A stretch of DNA of 64,000 bases from Amyelois transitella (taxonomy: Eukaryota; Arthropoda; Insecta; Lepidoptera; Pyralidae): positions 5,868,001 through 5,932,000 of the forward strand of contig NC_083522.1 of the NCBI RefSeq assembly GCF_032362555.1. The letters run 5' to 3'. The notes beneath the pieces were generated by a model, which worked only from the letters and a program-made list of their open reading frames with translations, did no database searches and was not told the DNA's origin. Numbering within the stretch: position 1 is the stretch's first letter; each line of letters opens with the position of its first letter. The translations under genes and the position numbers were made by a program. Of the stretch, positions 13,848 to 24,600 are shown piece by piece.

Positions 13848-14093
13848 TCTGCCCTGGTACGAGTATAACTAAAATGCCGTTATCTGCCAAATCCTTGTTT
13901 TAAGTAAAACGTCAAAAAATGCGGTAAAAATTTAAACTGATGCCATTCATCAATGAGAACGCCTATTTATGACTTAAAGATACCAAAAAGTCGTATATAC
14001 AGATCGAAAGAGATTTTTTTTTTCTTATTTTACTGGTAAAATAGGTGTAAATCCTGATGTCAGACAACGGCATTTTAGTTATACCACGGCAGA
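13848..14093. mobile_element. MITE-like element with about 35-bp terminal inverted repeats
   Basis: The left end contains TATAACTAAAATGCCGTTAT. The right end carries its reverse complement with one change (ACAACGGCATTTTAGTTATA), and both ends have the outer block TCTGCC. The element is about 245 bp, has no coding capacity, and I see no clear target-site duplication. Superfamily not assigned. Confidence 0.5.
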
Positions 14094-14114
14094 AGTATAA
14101 TAGCTAACTTGACT

Positions 14115-14362
14115 TTAGAGTCTTAGACAGAGCCAACAGCCTCATAAAGACTGATATGCCACGTTCAGCCGTATGGTTAAAAGAAACGAATAGAGATTCA
14201 AATAATAACAGGTCGCTATCCCGTCGCCTAAAAGAAGACGAATCCCAAGTTTTTAGCCTATACCTTAGTCGCCTTTTACGACATCCATGGGCAAAGAATA
14301 GAATGGTCCTTTTTAGAGTAGAAGTAGAATTAGAGTAGAATTCTTTAATGCCGGGAACCACA
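14115..14362 (-). repeat. SINE copy (diverged)
   Basis: Contains the SINE blocks 'agacagagccaacag', 'atcccaagttt', 'agtcgccttttacgacatcc' and the head 'gccgggaaccac', in reverse orientation. Confidence 0.65.
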
Positions 14363-16513
14363 ACGCACTTCATTTTACATCATGATTTAAACCGTTTCAA
14401 ATTGATTTGAGAACTCTTACCTACCGTCTCCTTTTTTAATGTCGGTTATATATCATAACATAATATATAACCCACCAGTGCATGCAGAATCGATCACATA
14501 CCATAAGCAAGATTGTTTTAAACACGTGATCTCGATAAATTATTTTGCGTATGCTATTGGCCTTCACCTGACATTGAAGTAGCTATGCATTTATCATTAA
14601 CTTAATTACTTAGGTCTTACTGCAATCATAATCTACACAGTATGCAGCCTCTTGGAAAACTGGTATGTACATAAATAGCCGGTTATGTAACCTGTTTACA
14701 CTTTATGTACACAGTAATATATAAATATTTGTATGTTGTTTGATAGATACAACGTTGATATTGTTCTATTTTTAGTATAAGTTTGCACAAATGTATATAT
14801 TGTTTTTAAGTGTACTATTGACGCGGCCTGGTTTTCATCTATAATTTCTTTAAATGCTTAGTTTTATTCATCAGGAAATATAAATACATTATTTTTTTTA
14901 CCATTTCGAGTAATGGATTGATGACCATGACAAAGTAGAATCCACTGTAACACTTATTTTATGTTTGATTTATCGAACCTACACAACATCATCGCTGCTA
15001 AGTACATATAACAAACAAATAGAAAGATATTAGGCTATAATAATTAAAGTCAAGTAGGTACACGTTAATATTTATATTTCAGTTGTCACGATGCCTCCAT
15101 ACTTATAATATTTTCGATCTTAAAGATATTTTTTTTATTTACAATTTTTTCTTAATGTTTTACTATTTTAGTTTTATTTTTATCACTAAACATGTTCGAG
15201 AATTCTACTTAGTTAAGCTAAACAATAAATTAAGCAGACTCTCAGTCAAACAGAGTGTCTTAACGCAGATTGTTTTCAAAACAAACTGAGACAATGGAAT
15301 AACAATGAGAGATTCATTGTACTGTTAATGTTGACATTTTACGACTATGTTCTGCAACACAATCATTTGTTTAATTACTTTTAATCAACGTTCATGCCTA
15401 ATAATAGATAAAATAAGTAAAGACTTTTTTATTTTCTTCACTAGGTATCTATTTAAATATACAAAATTATATACAGGAGCATTTAATACAGTAATTCCAG
15501 TAAAAAGGTGCTACTTATTTCAATAGAAATCTCTTCCAGTAGACCCATGAGAAGAGAGATGAATTTTGGAACCCTGGAGGATTTTTCACCGTCGTTTATG
15601 TATTCCGTTTTGAGATCGCAAATTCTCTAATGACACAGGTACATGTGTATACTATTCGTAACTATATATTTCTTTTCTGATATATACAATTACAAAAATT
15701 TTCACGGACTTAACATCATGCAAAAAGTAACTAAGTAACCTCTGAACCAATATCAGATATTGTGATTTTCTTTGTTTTTTTCATTAAATAAATTTCATGT
15801 CATAACAATAGGACCCATAGCAACATAAAACAACATTTAATGATATTTTATATAAAAAAAATAATTTTCAGTTTAATTTCAAATTACTGAAAAGTTAGTA
15901 ACTAAATAAGTAACCTCTCTCTACCAAAATCTTTTAATAATGAGTTTCCGTAACAACAGTCTACACATACATACATGTATGTAGGTAGAAATTGATAAGT
16001 CTAATACCTACCAAATACACATAGTTACATAATTATTTAACAGTGGTGTACACTGTACGCAGGCTTTTATCTCATATATCTAACTACAATCAATATCATA
16101 TGACTATTTGTATATACTTTGTGTCTTTAATTTAATTTATTTAATCTTGTTTACTTCATAAATATGTACAAATTTCTATATTTATTTGACCTTCAAAACG
16201 TAACCACTTTTCACGTTAGAACTGTGAAATTCATAACTTCGTAGCTTTTTACTTTATCCGTAGGTAGTCTAGGTTGTCTTAATTCTTATGTTCTGCCCTA
16301 TTTAGTTATACACTTACCTAATGATTAATCAAGAAACTTAATTAAAAATAAGTTATACTAAGCTCATGTAAATGAACAAAAGCCGTTAGTAATCTAAATA
16401 TAATGGGTAGTTACTTCCTAATAGTCTATGCACTCATGTCCTCGGCAATTAAGAATTTGCGTTGCATACCACGACACGACCCACGCTGCGGTAACATGAT
16501 ACACTTAAATAAG
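14363..16513. other. Non-coding stretch
   Basis: AT-rich intergenic sequence; no exon or bounded repeat recognised. Confidence 0.35.
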
Positions 16514-17006
16514 GCATGATTCTCATTAGAGCGGGCCGTTTATGAAGTGGGATGTGACACGGATTTGAAACGTTACAAATATGAATGAAGCATCTAATAT
16601 TACACTAGCTTCTGTCTGAGTCCGTGTGCTGGAATTTCCAATAAAAGGTAGATCTTTGTTGTTTTCAGATAATTGAAAATGTCCAACAAAATTTCATCAA
16701 AAAAACAGTCTAGCAGTTTGGCCACAAAAGCGTTACAAACAGAAATTTATAATATTAGTATGGATTGGACTTTAAAGGCTTTAAATTGGCTTAAAGTCAT
16801 TTCTTCGACGTCAATCAATGTTATGAAACCTCATAATAATGAAAGAAAATGCCTTATAGTAATGAATATAAATTTTAGTTTTACTTGTGTAACTTACCTA
16901 ATACCCATAGCTATCGTATGCATCATGCATGGCCTCAGCCCCGTTCTTATGGATTGCCCGTTCTTATAGACGGCCTAGAACACAACCTGCTCTAATGAGA
17001 ATCATC
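16514..17006. mobile_element. MITE-like element with 17-bp terminal inverted repeats
   Basis: ATGATTCTCATTAGAGC near 16515 is matched by its exact reverse complement ending near 17004, with a further GGCCGT/ACGGCC match just inside. The unit is about 490 bp. A 98-codon open frame inside shows no recognisable domain and is not called as a gene. No obvious target-site duplication. Confidence 0.45.
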
Positions 17007-18616
17007 CTTTAGGGTTTTAATGACGTTAAAAATAGAAATTGAAGTTGCTGTTGATAGTAGCCGGTTCTTTCATTTTATCTCTCATATCAATAGTAGCTTC
17101 TGCCCCGGGCTTCGCTTCCATGAGAACATCTAAAGTTCAAAAAAGTTCGTTCATTTTTTTTGGCGAATGCCTTTAAGTACTTTATTTACATTTCAAAATT
17201 AATTTTCTGTATCGTTATTAAATACTTATCAGTTATAATTTTGGGTTCGAAATAGTAAATACTTACTTAGCAATATTATCCACAGCTTAATAGCATTTAT
17301 AAAAATGCAATAAAAAAAGTATTCTTATGTCCTTACATTAATTTATAAGTATTCCAGAAGGGGTTTCCTTGAATTTTCTCCGCAAGGTTTCACCGACCGA
17401 AATCAATTGCTTAGTTAGTGCAGTTGCAAAACTGTTACAAAACTTCCCAATAAGTATTTCTCAACCAGTATTACTTCTAACAAACTGTACAGTTTTCTAA
17501 CGAGAGTTTCGTAAATCAGGCCACTTATTACGAAAAAATACCAAAGAAAATAAATTTCAGATGAAATCATACAAAGCAATGTACGTAGTTTAATTACGCT
17601 TAGGTCAGTTACGATTATAATTTTCCTTTACTAAATGTTGTATTGATATTCCTAAAATACATAACTAAATTTAGGTCAATAAATGATTGATGGACATGCT
17701 CTAGAAAAATAATCTTATCTGAAGATTTTCATTATAGTCCATTCAATTTAAGTAAACACGACGCTAGCATGAACGTATGTTTTGTTATCGCCGGCAATGC
17801 ACGTGGTGATGGCATGAATCATATTATTTTATTTATAAACCGCATCACAAACAAAACCAATCAAGTAATGGGACACTAAGTTAAAGGTATTGTTGTTAGG
17901 GTCTCTGTCTCAAGAACTTACCTACCCATTTCTAGTAAAGGTTAGTACGAGTACCCATAGCGGCCCTGATTCGATGACTATTTTCTGTTTATTTACCTCC
18001 TTTTACATTTTGAATGCTAACCGATGCTCATCATGAGACCTACGTAGGTATTCAGATTTAAATATGTAGGATGCTTGGTTCCTTAATTGAAAGTTCCACT
18101 AAGACCTTACGTGAGTCGTTTCAGACTCCTTACCTGAGTGAGTCCTTACCTGACTTCCCACTCCTTGATAATTTTTCATAGGTGAAACCAGACAAACACC
18201 AGAAGGATGATGATTTCAATTAACAACTTAGTTCACAAAAATACAGTAATTATAGCATCTTAGCAAGCCATATTTACCACAGTTATCGCATCATGTTATG
18301 ATACTACTCCCAAAGGTCATTTGTAATCGTTACTTATGTCAATATTATATGTCTGTCTGTTGCGAAGTACTTGTCTTACTCGTAAACACCGGCCGGTAGC
18401 CATTACTGCCTTGTTTACATTCAATGGAAATCAGGTGCTTAATATTCATCGCTAGACATTGCGCATCTACCTTATGTTTTTACGAGATATCTCCGTTTAT
18501 TTCATTTAATTCAAGTCTACCAACTATACCAAGTATAGGATCCTTGCGTACGTACTTATAAGATCCTTTTACCTGTAAGATTACATTTATTAATATTGGA
18601 TGGAACCTTATAGTCC
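17007..18616. other. Non-coding stretch
   Basis: No gene seen. A short Helitron-end-like fragment lies near 17095 (AGCTTCTGCCCCGGGCTTCG). Confidence 0.35.
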
Positions 18617-19461
18617 AAGATCCCAGAGCCGTAAGACACAACTTATTTTCTAAAGAATGGATCTTTCGATTCTCAGTAGTCTTTCATGTACTTTTAATAC
18701 CTGCATGTTTGTGAGACTTGCCCGGTGACACCTGCGCAGGTACCAGGCGAGAAAGGTAACTAAAAATCACAGTTACTTAACTTAAATTTTTATGACTGAT
18801 TTTTATATATATTTTATAGACTATTACTCTGAAGTCATATCAGAGAAGTCAGACGCTTTCCATGCGCCAGAACTTTTGTCAGACGCTTTAAAGCTCTATC
18901 AAAAAAAAATTAACTTAATTTATTTTTAAATGTCTGACTTTTATATATGTTATTCAGATAACTATTACAAAGTTGTATTAAATCAGTCAGACAGTTTGTA
19001 ATGACCAAACATCCCTCAAACACAAGAATTACTCAGCCTCGAGTATGAGCGCGATAGCAATGCGCATGCGCGTCAGAGTAAAATATCTAATTTTTGAAAA
19101 GTACTTACTGTTTTCAATTTCATATTTTTGCATATCTATTCAAATACGATGAAATTTATAATTAAAATAATAATTAATCATTTTTAAAATAATATAATAT
19201 ATTGCATACTAGCTGTTGCCCGCAACGTCGTCCGCGTAAAGTTCGAGTTGAATCTTAATCATACAGTCTGATACAGACAAACAGACAAAAAATGTAAAAA
19301 AAAATTCTCTATTTGTTTCAGTCAAAATATTAAATGTACAGACAAAATATTTTTACCGTATGATTATATGTAGTATTTAGATTTTCAGTTTTTTTAATAA
19401 ATACTCAAACAACACAAAAAAAAATATTTTTAATAAAAATTAATATATATGTATCTTGTTA

Positions 19462-19535
19462 TTGTTGGGACTCGAACTCGGACCGCCAACTTCACAGTCT
19501 CAGGCGCTAACCACTGGACCATCGAAGCCGTTGCG
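19462..19535 (-). repeat. tRNA-derived segment (box A/box B)
   Basis: On the minus strand it reads TGGTCCAGTGGTTAGCGCC, then 'ggtccgagttcgagtccc', which resemble the A and B boxes of an RNA polymerase III promoter. The acceptor-stem ends do not pair, so it is a tRNA-related SINE head or pseudo-tRNA, not a working tRNA gene. Confidence 0.45.
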
Positions 19536-19561
19536 GTGGTGTCGAATTAAAGTAGACTACA

Positions 19562-19745
19562 TACATATGGTCACGTCTATATCCCTTGCGGGGTAGACAG
19601 AGCCAACAGTCTTGAAAAGACTAAATGGCCACGTTCAGCTATTTGGCTTAATGATAGAATTGAGATTCAAATAGTGATAGGTTGCTCGCCCATCGCCTAA
19701 AAAAGAATCCCAAGTTTGTAAGCCTATCCCTTAGTCGCCTTTCAC
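19562..19745 (-). repeat. SINE copy
   Basis: Well-conserved 3' two-thirds of the SINE family ('cgtctatatcccttgcgggg' to 'cttagtcgccttt'), lying in the spacer of the large inverted repeat. Confidence 0.75.
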
Positions 19746-19802
19746 TTATATTTATATGTTATAGGTTTACTATTACTATACAATTTTTTAATTGTTTATG
19801 AT

Positions 19803-19940
19803 TTTATTTTTACGGAAAATTCTGCCAGCAACGACAATCTAACTGATGATGAGGACGATGACTTGAATGGACAGTATAGAGATTTAATAAATGATGAAAA
19901 TTATTTTGATGATGAAGATGATAAAGAGACAATAAAATAA
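19803..19940 (+). pseudogene. Acidic C-terminal reading frame in the palindrome spacer
   Basis: In the frame ending TAA at 19938-19940, a run of Asp/Glu-rich codons includes DDEDDDLNGQYRDL and YFDDEDDK. It looks like the acidic tail of a longer protein whose body is missing. It may be the last remnant of a transposase of the surrounding element. No domain is recognised. Confidence 0.3.
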
Positions 19941-20666
19941 TTATTCAATTGATTAATCATAATTAATTATTTTTTTATTGAAATTATTATAATAGATATA
20001 TTTTTTTAAATAAAATAAAAATAAATTTTTTTGAAAGGCTATTGCTACAAAAAAAAATCATATTCCCCTATTTATATGCAATATATTATATTATTTTAAA
20101 AATGATTAATTATTATTTTAATTATAAATTTCATCGTATTTGAATAGATATGCAAAAATATGAAATTGAAAACAGTAAGTACTTTTCAAAAATTAGATAT
20201 TTTACTCTGACGCGCATGCGCATTGCTATCGCGCTCATACTCGAGGCTGAGTAATTCTTGTGTTTGAGGGATGTTTGGTCATTACAAACTGTCTGACTGA
20301 TTTAATACAACTTTGTAATAGTTATCTGAATAACATATATAAAAGTCAGACATTTAAAAATAAATTAAGTTAATTTTTTTTTGATAGAGCTTTAAAGCGT
20401 CTGACAAAAGTTCTGGCGCATGGAAAGCGTCTGACTTCTCTGATATGACTTCAGAGTAATAGTCTATAAAATATATATAAAAATCAGTCATAAAAATTTA
20501 AGTTAAGTAACTGTGATTTTTAGTTACCTTTCTCGCCTGGTACCTGCGCAGGTGTCACCGGGCAAGTCTCACAAACATGCAGGTATTAAAAGTACATGAA
20601 AGACTACTGAGAATCGAAAGATCCATTCTTTAGAAAATAAGTTGTGTCTTACGGCTCTGGGATCTT

Positions 20667-21498
20667 ACTCTATTAGCGTAATCACTGTATTATTGAGATT
20701 ATTCTTACTTCAAGCCTTATCATCTCAACTAAATGATGTTCTTCTACACGGTATGTCAATGTTATATTTACTGAAAGTGAAACAATCGGTTCAGTTGCTC
20801 TGTCTGTAGGTCTTATACCGACTAATACTTAGTATGTCCCTGTAAATTCATCAAAATATCACCATGAACTTCTCGATTGCCCCTGGCAAATATCATCTGA
20901 TTGGAAAGCTGTAAACAGGTCACAGAAGGGAGAGGGGCGAAGCGCCGGGCGCACGCTCGGGTGTCTCCGGCCGGCTTGTGGTGCCTACGTGACGTCGCCC
21001 GCGTGGCTCGGCTCCCGGAGTGGGGGCAGGCAGCCGGTTTGTTTTGCTGCGTGCGCATTGATAATAAGGATGTTTTATGTTTTATCGACAATTAGATATT
21101 TAGTTTAATTTTGGTTTTAACAACGCTTTCGATGAATCTACTAAACGAGTTCTTGATAATTTTATATATATTCCAGAAGGGATTATTGGTTTACTCAACC
21201 TCGGTGACGTTATAGGTATTATTAGGTAATTATCAGTAGATTTAACATTGAAAAGAATCATTATACATTGTTAATGTCTTAATGAAATCGTTACTTGTTA
21301 ATTGCTAAAATTTTCCACCATTTAAAACATAACATCCAACAAATTAGTAGCCGTCCATATTTCAACCACGCTAGCCAGTACAAATAAAGAAGGTGGTGAT
21401 AAGAACGTCGATATCGATGAAACAAATGTAAACAGTGCAGCCGACACTGTGCTTATTTTGAATCGTAGTCGTGGTACAAGAAGGCAAACATAACAAAG
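20667..21498. other. GC-rich patch and non-coding sequence upstream of FPPS-A
   Basis: Contains a GC-rich block at about 20920-21040, unusual in this AT-rich neighbourhood. It may be a distal promoter element or a non-coding exon. Overlapping open frames on both strands here are composition artefacts. Confidence 0.35.
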
Positions 21499-21500
21499 AA

Positions 21501-21534
21501 TCAGTCGGTCATACGTTCTCGTACAGATCAGACA
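21501..21534 (+). promoter_or_regulatory. Candidate Inr + DPE core promoter of FPPS-A
   Basis: TCAGT at 21501-21505 matches the arthropod initiator. With its A (21503) as +1, AGACA falls at +28 to +32 and fits the DPE consensus RGWYV with exact spacing. It lies 137 bp upstream of the FPPS-A ATG. No TATA box is needed for such promoters. Confidence 0.45.
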
Positions 21535-21639
21535 TTGCGCTTGCATATAATTACAGAGTTAATAACTATCTTATCAGAACTTTAGAACACGGCGATACTG
21601 AAGCATTTAATTTTGAGATAATAAAGGAAGGAGATCAAA

Positions 21640-24600
21640 ATGTTTTCAACGAAAAAGAGTTTGGAGAAGATTCTGCAGATCTACAAAAAGGAGATCAGCC
21701 GGCAAATCAGCAAGACGACCAGTGTAACGAACTCCGATGCCATGGCTCCCAGGCTGGACCAGACTGTACTGAAGCCGCAGCCCCACGAGGATGGTATTCC
21801 GAAGAGGTTGCTGAAGTTGCAGAAATATCACAGGTCAGTGAACTTTGTAACCGGAGCGACATAAAGTTTGCGTAACGCAGAAGCCGTATCATGCACAAGG
21901 GTCATGCTAAATCGTTAAATATGCAGTGGTTAACTATAGAGGTACAATTATTATTTTTTTATATATAGTAGACTTTTATAAATTTTCTGCGCAGAATGTT
22001 TAATGGGAAACGCCTCGTTGAGTTCGTTAATTAGAGTTAATTTCTTTACATCGTGAATGCCCATATTAGCTGCATTAAATTACTAAAGTTGTCACGTAGT
22101 CAGACTAAAGTTAGAATTATTTTTAGAATCGGAGTCTTTATTAGCGACGTGAGTGAACTTTTTGTTAAGATGCTTGGCCTCGGACAAATCCAGTCTTTCA
22201 AGTTTTTGCTGATACATATTATTTTCAAAGACGTAATTAAATTGAGCGACTTATGTGTAGTTAGAAATCTAATACCTATCTAAACAGACAATAATAATAA
22301 AAAATATTTATGAAGGTGTCTAAAATAATTAAAAGAATATGGTTTGTTTTTATCTAACAAAACTTAGTCTTAAAATTAATATTTTAAATTTTTCAGAAAG
22401 AAAAAACCAATTGTTCAGCATATAGTTAGGTAATTCATCCTGAAAATATGGAGATGTAGATATAATTTCTTGAAATATGTACTTACATAGGTATTAAAAG
22501 TTCTGGTTATAAAATTTTCACTTTATAAAATTCTGCATAAATCTAACTAATCCTTTTAAAATAATATAAATACCTACATATCTACAACACGAAAAAACTA
22601 TTAACCTTGGAAACAACAAATTTGCTGCTGTAAGTATATTGTGATGAATAACGACATCCGTAGTTCTTTTAACATAGCAGACGTTAGTAGGTACCTACCT
22701 ACCTATATTCTTTCTTAACGCTGCAGCAATCATTACCCCGGCTTTTCTAATCCCTAGATTCCTGTCGACCCTGACTTCCCAGGAAATGCCCATGGCGACC
22801 CGAGGACTGGCCGTTTCCAAGGACCAGTCTCGGGAGTTCATGGCGTGTTTCCCGGACATCATCAGGGACCTCACTGAGACTGGCAAGCATGATGATGTGC
22901 CAGAAGCCAGCAAGTGGTTGGCTAAGGTACGTCTATTGTTATGTCAGTCTTATTTTATTATGCTCATTGTGGACTTTGAGTTGTGCTAAAACTTGTTCTC
23001 AAAGTGTTAATATAGGTACCTACTTGTGTAAATTCATTGTGTTGTTTAAATGTAGGTATTTAATGAATGCTAATATTATGAATCTGTAGCCACTTGAATA
23101 AATTTCGAATATTTAGGCGAAAAGAAGTTCAAAAATTTTTGATCATATTTTTATCAAATGCTGAAGTAAGTATCTAATAAGAAAATCTTCAAGCATGCTC
23201 TACGCAGCTATTTACTTTAATATTTTAGTTATGCTAAGTAACCTTATTGAAACAAAATAATAATGAGTTTATTAATAGATCGTTTCGTGATGAAAGTTTT
23301 ATTTCTACTTTGCGCCATTTTGATGGAAAACACTTATGGTCTATTAACACCAATTGACGTCCTTTTGTTATCTAATGCATTCTTAATATGATTATTACAA
23401 CCATGTTCGTTTTTCTTATATTGTTGTTGTTATACCAATAAAGCGATTAATCTTGTTACCATATGAGATAGGAAACACATACGTAGGAATTATTCAAATC
23501 GACCTGTTTTCTCAAATCTTTATTCACGACCTGTGCATGATATGATATCACCACCGTTCAATACAGATTAATCATCAAAATATTGATTCATAAATCGAAC
23601 ACACATCTTTTTAAACAATGTCTCATTTCCATTATCAAAAACAATAAAGTGGAAACATTATTTGTAAATGATATATTTTTGTTACAGCTTTTACAGTACA
23701 ATGTTCCTAACGGCAAAAAGAATCGAGGTCTGGCTACCGTACTTGCATATAAGATGCTTGAAAAAAGTGAAAATCTTACACCAGAGAATGTTCATTTGGC
23801 GAACATAATGGGCTGGTGTACAGAAATGGTAAGTTTATGATTTATTTTACTGATTTATTACTTCGAACTGACAAAAATGGTGATTGAGTAAAGTTAAATA
23901 ATATGTTGGACACTATATATACGTATAACTAACCAGGTAGTTTTTTATTTAATTACTGACGACAGATCTTATTGATATTCTAAATTTATCTAAGTCCACA
24001 TACCTACCTACCTATATGGTTCAGCAACCTTGAAACAGAGCAAGATTTACATTACCCATATTCGGAACATACTACAATTTAGGTAGGTACATAAGTACCT
24101 ACTCATACTGTACCTATCTACAAACGGAAAATATTATCTATGAGATACATTTGTAGAGATATCAATTTCAGTAAACATTTAATTTTATGTAATATTTTAT
24201 CAGCTTACGTAAACTGAATTACTTATAAATAGTTGGTTGTTTCCTTCCATTTAAAATTTACCTAAATGTTACACATAAGTAACTAGTTACTAATTGTTTA
24301 CTCATTTTAAACTTAATACCTATTATAAGACGTGCATTACCAAGTTCATATATTTACAAATTATATTTTATAAGTAAAACAAGCAGGTATATCTTTATTT
24401 GAGCTTATTTAAGTAGGTATTATTAAATACTAATAAGTAACAACTTTTGTTGACCAAAACCAAAGTGTCACAAACCACTGTACCTTATAAAGGAACAAAA
24501 CAACACATCGACAAAATAACCAAAAACTGATTAGATTATCAGGTTTCAGTTTAGCACTGTGGCCTTGGTGTTACGAATGGACGATAAAATTCTTTATTCA

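Larger units (their letters stand above)
18617..20666. mobile_element. 2.05-kb palindromic element with two 592-bp inverted arms
   Basis: Arms 18617-19208 and 20075-20666 are reverse complements of equal length (592 bp). They agree at every place I compared, including an A9/T9 homopolymer, so they look near-identical. The outer ends read AAGATCCCAGAGCCGTAAGA. The 866-bp spacer holds a Helitron-end remnant, a tRNA-like segment, a SINE and a short acidic reading frame. No target-site duplication is evident at the outer ends. It resembles a foldback or long-TIR DNA transposon; a segmental inversion-duplication or an assembly palindrome are alternatives. Confidence 0.75.

Noticed and set aside
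16673..16969. 98-codon frame
   Set aside because: Lies inside a MITE-like element and has no recognisable domain; kept only as an observation.
19462..19535. tRNA gene
   Set aside because: A and B box-like words are present, but the acceptor stem does not pair; more like a tRNA-derived repeat.
20822..21095. Overlapping open frames on both strands in the GC-rich patch
   Set aside because: High GC removes stop codons; no domain, no splice partner, and both strands are equally open.
21471..21875. 134-codon plus-strand frame over FPPS-A exon 1
   Set aside because: Out of frame with FPPS-A; the frame starting at 21640 continues into conserved FPPS sequence.
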